DNA of 5,158 nucleotides, from contig JACQYX010000219.1 of assembly GCA_016207985.1 (NCBI GenBank), positions 1-5,158 of the forward strand, read 5' to 3'. The position numbers and the translations under genes are program-made. Source of the DNA: Ignavibacteriales bacterium. Its GTDB lineage: Bacteria > Bacteroidota > Ignavibacteria > UBA10030 > SZUA-254. Positions 1-5,158 of the stretch are shown piece by piece. How positions within the stretch are numbered: the stretch's first letter is position 1; every line of letters begins with the position of its first letter. The notes under the pieces are model-generated. The model saw only the letters and a program-made list of their open reading frames with translations, had not been told where the DNA came from and did not search any database.

Positions 1-234
1 ACATGCTACAACGATCATCTTAACATTGTGTTTGACTAAAAAATCAGTGTCTTGTGCTGCATACTCGCGAATCACCTGGGGGGATTTGGGACCATAGGGA
101 ACACGGGCAGTATCTCCAAAGTACACAATATTCTCATGGGGTAATTGCTTCATCAATGCCCGCACGACTGTTAAACCCCCGATTCCAGAGTCGAAAACAC
201 CGATAGGTCTTGATTGTATCGATTTTGCTGTCAT
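1..234 (-). CDS. murI: Glutamate racemase, N-terminal part (cut by window edge)
   Basis: Glutamate racemase interconverts L- and D-glutamate in the cytoplasm and supplies D-Glu for peptidoglycan. The 78 visible codons carry the family hallmarks in order: the N-terminal strand and loop '[13 protein letters not shown]' (residues 11-23, with the catalytic-region Asp15 and Ser16), '[11 protein letters not shown]' (38-48), and 'MIVVAC' at 73-78. The last residue is the first catalytic cysteine of the family's 'ACNT' motif, so the rest of the enzyme, including the second catalytic Cys, lies outside the window. The start ATG at 234-232 gives a normal short lead (MTAKSIQSR) before the first strand. 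No Shine-Dalgarno sequence precedes it, and a good promoter lies only about 10 bp upstream, so the message may be almost leaderless. It is divergent from the lipoprotein operon. No defect is seen in the visible part. Family assignment is very secure. Confidence 0.95.
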   Translation of the reverse strand, partial: MTAKSIQSRPIGVFDSGIGGLTVVRALMKQLPHENIVYFGDTARVPYGPKSPQVIREYAAQDTDFLVKHNVKMIVVAC

Positions 235-241
235 AGCTTTG

Positions 242-273
242 AAAATATAGGAAAAGGGGGTGGGATAATCAAA
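242..273 (-). promoter_or_regulatory. Predicted murI promoter (Bacteroidetes-type)
   Basis: Read on the minus strand, TTTG (273-270) is followed by 20 bp and then TATATTTT (249-242). This matches the Bacteroidetes primary sigma pattern TTTG-N19-21-TAnnTTTG except for the last base. It also reads as a classical TTGATT-N17-TATATT promoter (267-272 and 244-249). Transcription would start around 237, only about 3 nt before the murI ATG. This fits the absence of a ribosome binding site. It is a pattern match only. Confidence 0.5.
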
Positions 274-335
274 CACAAGTTGATTAAATTGTTGAAGATC
301 GATTTTCCATCTGAAGGATAAAGATGAATTAATAA

Positions 336-367
336 TTTGAGTCTAACCTAAACTTTTTGTATCTTTG
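336..367 (+). promoter_or_regulatory. Predicted promoter of the lipoprotein-ybjQ-SDR operon
   Basis: TTTG at 336-339 is followed by exactly 20 bp and TATCTTTG at 360-367, a full match to the Bacteroidetes -7 element TAnnTTTG with the expected upstream TTTG. It also reads as TTGAGT-N17-TATCTT. Transcription would start around 372-375, giving a leader of about 80 nt before the ATG at 455. The leader contains the small inverted repeat at 381-395. No experimental support is available from sequence alone. Confidence 0.5.
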
Positions 368-380
368 ACTTCACAATTAC

Positions 381-395
381 ACCCCTCTCAGGGGT
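381..395. repeat. Perfect inverted repeat ACCCCT-CTC-AGGGGT in operon leader
   Basis: Two 6-base arms (381-386 and 390-395) are perfectly complementary across a 3-base loop. The site lies about 10-20 bp downstream of the predicted operon start point. It could be a DNA operator, where a bound protein would block the promoter, or a small mRNA hairpin. No T-run follows, so it is not a standard terminator. Its role is unknown. Confidence 0.4.
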
Positions 396-442
396 AACCA
401 AAATATCGAAAACAAAATAACATAATCACTTTATTTTCAAAC

Positions 443-446
443 GGAG
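443..446 (+). promoter_or_regulatory. Ribosome binding site GGAG for the lipoprotein gene
   Basis: GGAG, within the context ACGGAGC, lies 8 nt upstream of the ATG at 455. This spacing is ideal and fixes the start codon. Confidence 0.7.
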
Positions 447-454
447 CTTATTGT

Positions 455-1447
455 ATGAAAACCTTACTGATATTCAGTATTGCAATTATTATTCTCTTTG
501 TCGGTTGTGAGAAAAAGATTGAACCAGTAAAAGTTGGGGAGATGAACGAATATAAAGACCCCGCTTTCGGATTCAAGGTAAAATATCCACAAGAGTGGAA
601 GAATCACGGACAAGCCGGAAGAGCAATATTTGCCCTGTCCCAAGAGGTAATAAACAAACTGATGGATCCTCGCAGTGGCATCGAAGGTGCCGTTGTTACT
701 GTAGAAGTAATACGTTATGAAGGCCGGACATCGGAAGAGATAATCCAAACTGCAAAAAATGAGCTGAAGCAAATGAATGCCGATATAAGCCCTGATGCGC
801 AAGTTCCTGTTGGGGGAAAAACTGCGACACAAATTCCTTATAGAATCCAGGCAACAACAAAGACAAGTATCTTTGGTCATATAGATTTCGTGTCTGGAGA
901 CACTGCGATGTATAAATTAGAATTCCAGGGTTATGGCGATCAGTACGCTGCCCACGTTCCACTCTTCGACGCTATAACGAAATCATTTGAGCTTCCAGTT
1001 ATAGTCACGAAGAAACCAGATCAATGGAATCCATCGGGAAACATGGAAACTTACAATTCTAACTTCTTCACGATGATCTACCCGGACAATTTAGAATTCG
1101 TTACGGTAAAGAAAGCAGCAAAAGACGATTTTGCAATGGAGATGCGAGCCGATCGACTCGATTGCAGTATACACATCGATGTATTCGGCGCTCAGAAGCT
1201 GACAGTCGATAAAGTATGGGAACAAAATAAAAAACGGTACAACGCAAAGGCGACGGGTCAGATACAGATTGATGCTGAGAATGCATCCTGGGCTGACTAC
1301 TCTCCTCGGAAGGACATCGGCAGCCGAGTATATTTTGTTGTGAAGAATGACAAAGTTGTCCGAATCACTATCAACTACTTTGCTCAACAAAAGGATATAT
1401 ATTTCCCGACGTTCGAGAATATGGTTAAATCGATAAAAATTAAGTGA
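455..1447 (+). CDS. Lipoprotein with two tandem PsbP-like domains
   Basis: Predicted 330-residue lipoprotein of unknown specific role. The N-terminus has a short charged start (MKT), a hydrophobic stretch (4-17) and a lipobox-like 'LFVGC' with Cys18 as the lipidation site, so it should be anchored to a membrane facing the periplasm. Two domains of similar build follow. Domain 1 (about 33-180) begins 'YKDPAFGFKVKYPQEW', typical of the PsbP/Mog1-like fold, and ends 'FDAITKSFEL'. Domain 2 (about 200-330) begins 'YNSNFFTMIYPDNLEF' and ends 'FENMVKSIKI', the same opening and closing motifs. This internal correspondence is read directly from the sequence and suggests an ancient duplication. In other bacteria such domains occur in lipoproteins of mostly unknown function; no catalytic residues are expected. 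It is the first gene of a predicted three-gene operon, and its TGA lies 11 nt before the next ATG. Domain assignment is fairly confident; function is not known. Confidence 0.85.
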   Translation: MKTLLIFSIAIIILFVGCEKKIEPVKVGEMNEYKDPAFGFKVKYPQEWKNHGQAGRAIFALSQEVINKLMDPRSGIEGAVVTVEVIRYEGRTSEEIIQTAKNELKQMNADISPDAQVPVGGKTATQIPYRIQATTKTSIFGHIDFVSGDTAMYKLEFQGYGDQYAAHVPLFDAITKSFELPVIVTKKPDQWNPSGNMETYNSNFFTMIYPDNLEFVTVKKAAKDDFAMEMRADRLDCSIHIDVFGAQKLTVDKVWEQNKKRYNAKATGQIQIDAENASWADYSPRKDIGSRVYFVVKNDKVVRITINYFAQQKDIYFPTFENMVKSIKIK

Positions 1448-1450
1448 GGA
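1446..1450 (+). promoter_or_regulatory. Ribosome binding site GAGGA that decides the YbjQ gene start
   Basis: GAGGA lies 8 nt before ATG 1459 and overlaps the TGA stop of the lipoprotein gene (1445-1447). It supports ATG 1459 over the in-frame GTG at 1444 and points to translational coupling. Confidence 0.65.
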
Positions 1451-1451
1451 T

Positions 1452-1477
1452 CGAGAACATGATTGATCATGCTCTCG
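1452..1477. repeat. Inverted repeat across the YbjQ gene start codon
   Basis: Arms 1452-1463 and 1466-1477 are complementary at 11 of 12 positions (one A/C mismatch at 1457/1472) around a 2-base centre. The start codon ATG (1459-1461) lies inside the left arm. In mRNA this would form a hairpin just after the SD sequence, one that a ribosome finishing the upstream lipoprotein gene would open. As DNA it resembles an operator palindrome. Part of the match could be chance, since the right arm is coding sequence. Confidence 0.5.
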
Positions 1478-1791
1478 TTACAACAGCATTTCAGCTCGAT
1501 GGTTTTCGGGTAGTGAAACAGCTTGGCCTTGTTCGAGGAATTACGGTAAGATCGAGGTCGATAATCGGTAACATCGGCGCGGGTATTCAAATTCTTTTTG
1601 GTGGTAATATTTCATTATATCAAGAGCTGTGCGAGAAAGCACGGCAGGAAGCATATGAGATAATGATTTTACACGCCGAGCATATCGGCGCTAATGCTAT
1701 AATCGGTATGAGATACGATGCAAATGAGGTTGCAACAGGTGTAACGGAGGTTCTTGCCTATGGAACCGCCGTCGTTGTTGAGAAAGTATAA
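1459..1791 (+). CDS. YbjQ/UPF0145 (DUF74) family protein
   Basis: Small cytoplasmic protein of 110 residues, close to the usual length of the YbjQ family (about 105-110). The diagnostic features are a central glycine-rich stretch (Gly37, Gly40, Gly42, then 'LFGGN' at 46-50), 'YQELCEKARQEAYEIM' (54-69), and the signature 'GANAIIGMRYD' (77-87), followed by a final strand 'AYGTAVVVEKV'. The family forms small beta-rich oligomers and is sometimes described as putatively heavy-metal-binding; its biochemical role is not established. A GTG at 1444 overlaps the upstream stop but has no ribosome binding site. ATG 1459 has GAGGA at 1446-1450 with 8 nt spacing and gives the family's normal N-terminus, so it is preferred. 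Translation is probably coupled to the preceding lipoprotein gene. No signal peptide is present. Confidence 0.88.
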   Translation: MIDHALVTTAFQLDGFRVVKQLGLVRGITVRSRSIIGNIGAGIQILFGGNISLYQELCEKARQEAYEIMILHAEHIGANAIIGMRYDANEVATGVTEVLAYGTAVVVEKV

Positions 1792-1828
1792 CACAACAAA
1801 TGATTCTATAAAACTTAGAAGAGAACAA

Positions 1829-3538
1829 ATGGATATTAAAAATAGAACTGTCTTAGTCTTAGGTGGAGCCGGCTTGGTCGGGATGGCAATTTGCCGTAAA
1901 CTTGTTGATGAAAATCCAAAGTGTATCATAGTTACATCACTTCTCCAATCCGAAGCTGAAGAGGCTGTGAGAATATTACAGCGAGAATTTCCAAAACTTT
2001 CGAAGAAATTCTTTTCCCCATGGTGGGGTAATATTTTCGTGAGGAATACCTTGAAGGATACAAAGCGGGAAGACACCATTAATAATCCCACAACCCGCCA
2101 GATGCTCATCGATGATATGTTGAGTGAGCTGACGGAAAATGTGCTCCACCGTTCTTCCATTTTCATTCTTTTAAAAAAATATAAACCAGATATTATCATC
2201 GATTGTATCAACTCGGCGACTGCAATCGCATATCAGGATATCTTCACAGGTGCACGCAAATTTATTCAGCAGCTTAGGAATACGAAAGTTAAAAAAGGAG
2301 CAAGCGCGCTGATAGAATCGACTGAACGGCTGCTTTGCACACTTTACGTTCCGCAGCTTATACGTCACGTCCAGCTACTCTATCGCTCGATGAATGATTC
2401 AGGAACGAAGCTATATTTAAAAATCGGAACAAGCGGCACAGGCGGAATGGGTTTGAATATTCCTTATACGCACAGTGAAGAAAAGCCATCGAGTGTTTTA
2501 TTAAGTAAATCATCCGTCGCAGGTGCACAAACATTACTGCTTTTCTTGATGGGCCGAACTCCCGATGCACCAATCACTAAAGAGATTAAACCGACTGCCG
2601 CAATCGCATGGAAACGAGTTGCATTTGGTGAAATAAAGAAACGCGGCAAACCGATTGAGCTGTATGATTGCCCTCCATCGCGCGGAGTAAAGCTGAGTCG
2701 AACACTGCAAACCTCGATGAAAAATTTCGCTAAACCGATGAATAAAACTCTAAAGTCGGTTTTCATCGATACGGGAGAAAACGGACTTTTCTCACGAGGT
2801 GAATTTGAAGCGATTACAACCCCAGGACAGATGGAATTTGTAACACCGGAAGAAATCGCAGAAGATACAATCTATGAAATTAGAGGCGGCAACACCGGTC
2901 ACGACATCATCAATGCGTTGGATAACGCCACATTCGGTCCGACATATCGCGCGGGGTATCTTTTCCAACATGCAAAAGAACAAATCGTAGAGTTAGAAAT
3001 AAAATACAACGTCGACAGTGTCGCCTTTGAGATGTTAGGACCGCCACGACTATCCAAGCTTCTCTACGAAGGATACTTATTGAAGCTTTGCTGTAAAGAT
3101 ATCAAATGTGTGCTGAGAACGAGTGCACAAGAGCTTTCAAAAAAACTTCGGAAAATTATTGAGCGAGATAGCATTTTACGATCTCAAATTATATCCATTG
3201 GGATTCCAATTCTCTTACCGGATGGTAAAACACTATTACGGGCAAACGAAATCAAAATCCCCGCATATCAAGATGGAAAAGAGCTTAACATCACGAAGAA
3301 AAACATTGATCTCTGGGCACACGATGGCTGGGTCGACCTACGTGTTGCTAACATGAAATTATGGAAATCGCGCTTCGATGAGATACTCAGACGGGTGGAT
3401 GAAATCCCTTCGGAAGATTCAAGCTCTCGGTTCCTGAACACGAGTAAGTACTGGGAAGATTTCAAAGAAATCGACCCGGGGAAGCTTGCCGGCTGGATAT
3501 TCAGCTACGAGGAAAAAGGGATGAGGATGAAAGCGTGA
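1829..3538 (+). CDS. Atypical extended-SDR (NAD(P)-dependent epimerase/dehydrogenase-like) protein
   Basis: Predicted 569-residue cytoplasmic protein, much longer than the roughly 300-350 residues of ordinary extended SDRs. The N-terminus is a Rossmann fold: strand 'TVLVLGGAGLVG' (7-18) with the GxxGxxG motif at Gly12, Gly15 and Gly18, then 'CIIVTS' (32-37), and the strand 'DIIIDCINSAT' (121-131) where SDRs have their NxA loop. 'YLKIGTSGTGG' (196-206) fits the catalytic Ser/Thr strand, and 'YTHSEEKPSSVLLSK' (213-227) resembles the 'E..P..Y..SK' region. Lys227 is kept, but the Tyr four residues before it is Val223, so normal SDR chemistry is doubtful. Residues 38-115 form an insert with 'FSPWWGNIFVR' (62-72). 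Residues 340-560 are a C-terminal region I do not recognise. The start at 1829 places the Rossmann strand at once and leaves a 37-bp gap. ATG 1760, preceded by GGAGG at 1746-1750, would add 23 residues and overlap the YbjQ gene. Substrate is unknown. It is the last gene of the operon. Confidence 0.75.
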   Translation: MDIKNRTVLVLGGAGLVGMAICRKLVDENPKCIIVTSLLQSEAEEAVRILQREFPKLSKKFFSPWWGNIFVRNTLKDTKREDTINNPTTRQMLIDDMLSELTENVLHRSSIFILLKKYKPDIIIDCINSATAIAYQDIFTGARKFIQQLRNTKVKKGASALIESTERLLCTLYVPQLIRHVQLLYRSMNDSGTKLYLKIGTSGTGGMGLNIPYTHSEEKPSSVLLSKSSVAGAQTLLLFLMGRTPDAPITKEIKPTAAIAWKRVAFGEIKKRGKPIELYDCPPSRGVKLSRTLQTSMKNFAKPMNKTLKSVFIDTGENGLFSRGEFEAITTPGQMEFVTPEEIAEDTIYEIRGGNTGHDIINALDNATFGPTYRAGYLFQHAKEQIVELEIKYNVDSVAFEMLGPPRLSKLLYEGYLLKLCCKDIKCVLRTSAQELSKKLRKIIERDSILRSQIISIGIPILLPDGKTLLRANEIKIPAYQDGKELNITKKNIDLWAHDGWVDLRVANMKLWKSRFDEILRRVDEIPSEDSSSRFLNTSKYWEDFKEIDPGKLAGWIFSYEEKGMRMKA

Positions 3539-3589
3539 CCTGGATTTTTGGGATTTAAGGATTCCCATGATTAATTTATACAGCAAAAT

Positions 3590-3620
3590 AAAAAGTCCCG
3601 ATCGTTGGTCGGGACTTTTT
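3590..3620. terminator. Bidirectional rho-independent terminator
   Basis: A perfect 12-bp stem (3590-3601 paired with 3609-3620) encloses a 7-base loop. The stem core is GTCCCGA/TCGGGAC, flanked by A5 on the left and T5 on the right, so a U-tract forms on either strand. It lies 51 bp after the SDR stop on plus. On minus it lies 25 bp after the TAA that ends the full-length frame of the secreted protein. It serves both convergent transcription units. Confidence 0.93.
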
Positions 3621-3645
3621 CATTTCTAATTTATCAATTACAATT

Positions 3646-3759
3646 TTACTTCAGTAAAATCATTCGTTTGGTTGCATGAAATTGTTTTTGTACCTCACCC
3701 ATGACCTGTGCACTTATTTTATAAAAATAAATACCCGACGTCATCTGACTTGCATCAAA
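3646..3759 (-). pseudogene. C-terminal end of the type IX sorting domain, cut off by in-frame TAG
   Basis: Directly downstream of the TAG at 3762-3760 and in the same frame, 37 codons encode 'FDASQMTSGIYFYKI' and end 'FHATKRMILLK' before TAA at 3648-3646. This is the standard last part of a type IX secretion sorting domain (type A), whose usual form is 'FDAS.L.SGIYFY.L' followed by a basic 'KRM.LLK' end. The codons have no frameshift or further stop. Without readthrough this piece is not translated, and the exported protein would lack the conserved terminal strands needed for recognition. With readthrough the product is 464 residues. Confidence 0.85.
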
Positions 3760-5040
3760 CTAAATAGATTGCTCACCCTCATCCAACATTTCATTGGTTA
3801 TCGGTGCGGCGACTTCCTGACCGAGTAGATTGTATACTTTAAGAGTTACAATGCTTGGCTCTGAGAGTGTAAAATCTATCGTCGTGATAGGATTGAACGG
3901 ATTGGGATAGTTCTGAGCTAATATTGAATGTTCCGGTATTTGATCCAAAATCGAATAATTAGGCGTTCGTCTTGTCATTGGTACAGCCGCTGGATTCGGA
4001 TGTAGGAAGCTATATTCATCAACAGTGTGTGTTCCTGCTAATACAAATGGTGTGAAGCTCACTGCTACATAGTCGCCGTCAAAAGCGTTATTTATTCGGC
4101 TGAGACATTGATCGAGCTGTCCATAGATGGCTGGATTCAATTCGAAGTGTGTGCAATAAGTAAGTGCTGAATCTACGAAAGCTGTAATCTGCCTTAGTGT
4201 AAAACCAGTACATGGATCTCCTGGATTGCTGAGATCATTGTAGATTAAATCACCAAGAGCAGTTGTATCCAACGGCTCTGTTGCACCCGAATCGTTTGCG
4301 ATGATTGCAAGTTTTACAGCATGAAGCTCACCTAACAGATGATTGTTATGCTTCTTCACGTGAGGATTTTTCAACTCCCCCTTAAATAATTTAGTTACAC
4401 TTGAGCCGGTTGCAATTGCATCGAAGCATCGTGCAACACCGCTATGCGGGAAATATTTCTTATCCGCTTTCATATATCGAATCCATCCGACATTTAAGGT
4501 ATCGGTCGGCAATCCAACTACAAGACCATCCGGGCGGTGAATTATTCTCTTGTAGATGTACTCAAGAACATTTCCGCCGTTGGGTTGAGTGGAAATCGGA
4601 TCGTACGTTCCACTGATTGATGTTCGTTTCTCACCTACTTGAGCTCCATCCATCAACCACCACCAGAAACTCGCTTGTGCACCGGGTGCTTTCTTTTCAA
4701 GATTAAAACATAAAGTCGCTGAATCACCGGGAAGAACAGTTATACCCGTCGCGTCAATAGTTTTGCCTTTTTCAATGATCTCAATCGTTGTGAATCCACC
4801 GTTATTGATGATACTAATAATTTTGGAATTGAAACGAGCGTGTAAACCATTTACCGGTATGGTGGTATCGTTTTTGAAGACGAAGCATACGTTACTACTC
4901 AATACTTTTCCAGCTTTTGCTTTCTTTTGTGATAGATCAATTTGGTTAAATGTGCGATATTTAGGCTGGGAAGCTAGAGTGGATAAACCGATTATAAGAA
5001 CGATGAAGATAAATCCCACTCGTGTCATAAAATTTTTCAT
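3760..5040 (-). CDS. Secreted type IX secretion substrate, sorting domain interrupted by stop
   Basis: Predicted secreted protein of 426 residues as read with the standard code. A Sec signal peptide spans about 1-24 (MKNFMTR, then a hydrophobic run to Leu22, probable cleavage near Ala23/Ser24). Residues 26-145 look like a beta-sandwich module, with Cys52 and Cys111, a 'VLPGDSATLCF' strand (102-112) and a Trp triplet at 126-128. Residues 150-345 are mixed helical, with Cys205, 277, 296 and 312, and match no family I recognise. Residues 370-426 begin the type IX sorting domain: 'ILAQNYPNPFNPITTIDF' (373-390), then 'VTLKVYNLLGQEV' (398-410). The frame stops at TAG after 'GEQSI', in the middle of this domain; the missing end follows in frame. 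The start is fixed by AGGAG 7 nt upstream. The domain type places the product at the outer membrane surface or outside the cell. It is convergent with the operon. Confidence 0.85.
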   Translation of the reverse strand: MKNFMTRVGFIFIVLIIGLSTLASQPKYRTFNQIDLSQKKAKAGKVLSSNVCFVFKNDTTIPVNGLHARFNSKIISIINNGGFTTIEIIEKGKTIDATGITVLPGDSATLCFNLEKKAPGAQASFWWWLMDGAQVGEKRTSISGTYDPISTQPNGGNVLEYIYKRIIHRPDGLVVGLPTDTLNVGWIRYMKADKKYFPHSGVARCFDAIATGSSVTKLFKGELKNPHVKKHNNHLLGELHAVKLAIIANDSGATEPLDTTALGDLIYNDLSNPGDPCTGFTLRQITAFVDSALTYCTHFELNPAIYGQLDQCLSRINNAFDGDYVAVSFTPFVLAGTHTVDEYSFLHPNPAAVPMTRRTPNYSILDQIPEHSILAQNYPNPFNPITTIDFTLSEPSIVTLKVYNLLGQEVAAPITNEMLDEGEQSI

Positions 5041-5047
5041 AGGATTT

Positions 5048-5052
5048 CTCCT
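5048..5052 (-). promoter_or_regulatory. Ribosome binding site AGGAG for the secreted protein gene
   Basis: On the minus strand AGGAG ends 7 nt before the ATG at 5040-5038, an ideal arrangement. It is the strongest Shine-Dalgarno sequence in the window and fixes this start. Confidence 0.8.
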
Positions 5053-5096
5053 AAAATAGTGAGGTTGTTTCGGTTCACTTATTAATACTTAAAATC

Positions 5097-5125
5097 AATA
5101 TGAAATTTTTAAATATAAAAGTCAA
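5097..5125 (-). promoter_or_regulatory. Candidate promoter of the secreted protein gene
   Basis: On the minus strand TTGACT (5125-5120) is followed by 17 bp of very AT-rich spacer and CATATT (5102-5097). The -35 is good and the -10 is weak. It does not match the Bacteroidetes TAnnTTTG element well. The leader would be about 50 nt. The remaining bases to 5158 are AT-rich and show no gene. Confidence 0.35.
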
Positions 5126-5158
5126 GTGGATAAATAAGGAAGTAAGAAATATCAAGTA

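Noticed and set aside
365..387. TTGACT at 365-370 as a -35 box
   Set aside because: No acceptable -10 lies 16-18 bp downstream. The TTTG/TATCTTTG pair just upstream fits better.
464..880. Open frame of 138 codons on the minus strand within the lipoprotein gene
   Set aside because: It is antisense to a gene with a clear RBS, lipobox and domain motifs. Its own translation is Cys/Tyr-rich with no recognisable family.
1444..1458. GTG at 1444 as start of the YbjQ gene (four-base overlap with the upstream stop)
   Set aside because: No ribosome binding site lies before it, while ATG 1459 has GAGGA at the right distance and gives the family's usual N-terminus.
1669..2211. Open frame of 180 codons on the minus strand
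   Set aside because: It lies opposite the YbjQ and SDR genes, has low-complexity Ser/Phe/Leu-rich content, and shows no domain or ribosome binding site. It is a shadow of the coding strand.
3549..3567. Weak hairpin TGGGA/TCCCA after the SDR stop
   Set aside because: It has only 5 bp of stem, a 9-base loop and no T-run. The strong terminator at 3590-3620 explains transcription end.
3760..3762. TAG as the true, functional end of a complete secreted protein
   Set aside because: It falls in the middle of a conserved sorting domain whose remaining part follows intact and in frame, and the terminator spacing fits the later TAA.
4763..5059. Open frame of 98 codons on the plus strand near the window end
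   Set aside because: It is antisense to the signal peptide and N-terminal domain of the secreted protein, which has a clear RBS and sorting domain.

Overview
The window looks like chromosomal DNA from a member of the Bacteroidota/Chlorobi (FCB) group, probably an Ignavibacteria-like lineage. Three things suggest this. The secreted protein on the minus strand carries a type IX secretion sorting domain with the 'NYPNPFNP' signature common in that group. Two divergent promoters match the Bacteroidetes TTTG-N20-TAnnTTT pattern. The DNA is moderately AT-rich throughout. No mobile element, CRISPR array, tRNA or rRNA is visible.

Layout. Bases 1-234 (minus) hold the first 78 codons of glutamate racemase murI; the window edge cuts the gene exactly at its first catalytic cysteine. 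A 220-bp intergenic region (235-454) holds divergent promoters for murI and for a plus-strand operon. That operon has three genes: a lipoprotein with two tandem PsbP-like domains (455-1447), a YbjQ/UPF0145-family small protein (1459-1791), and an atypical extended-SDR protein of about 569 residues (1829-3538). A strong bidirectional hairpin terminator (3590-3620) separates it from a convergent minus-strand gene for a secreted type IX substrate (start codon at 5040). The last ~118 bp (5041-5158) are the promoter and leader of that secreted-protein gene.

The most notable observation is an in-frame TAG (3760-3762, minus) inside the C-terminal sorting domain of the secreted protein. The reading frame continues past it with a perfectly recognisable end of the domain and a TAA at 3646-3648, placed just before the terminator. 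The gene is therefore recently broken, read through, or affected by a sequence error. Other points of interest are a 12-bp-arm inverted repeat that buries the start codon of the YbjQ gene just after the stop of the upstream gene, an SDR in which the active-site Tyr position holds Val, and a nearly leaderless predicted murI transcript.

How the operon genes cooperate cannot be read from the sequence. The lipoprotein should sit in a membrane facing the periplasm, whereas the YbjQ and SDR proteins are cytoplasmic. No clear previously undescribed system is evident; the observations below are leads of modest strength.
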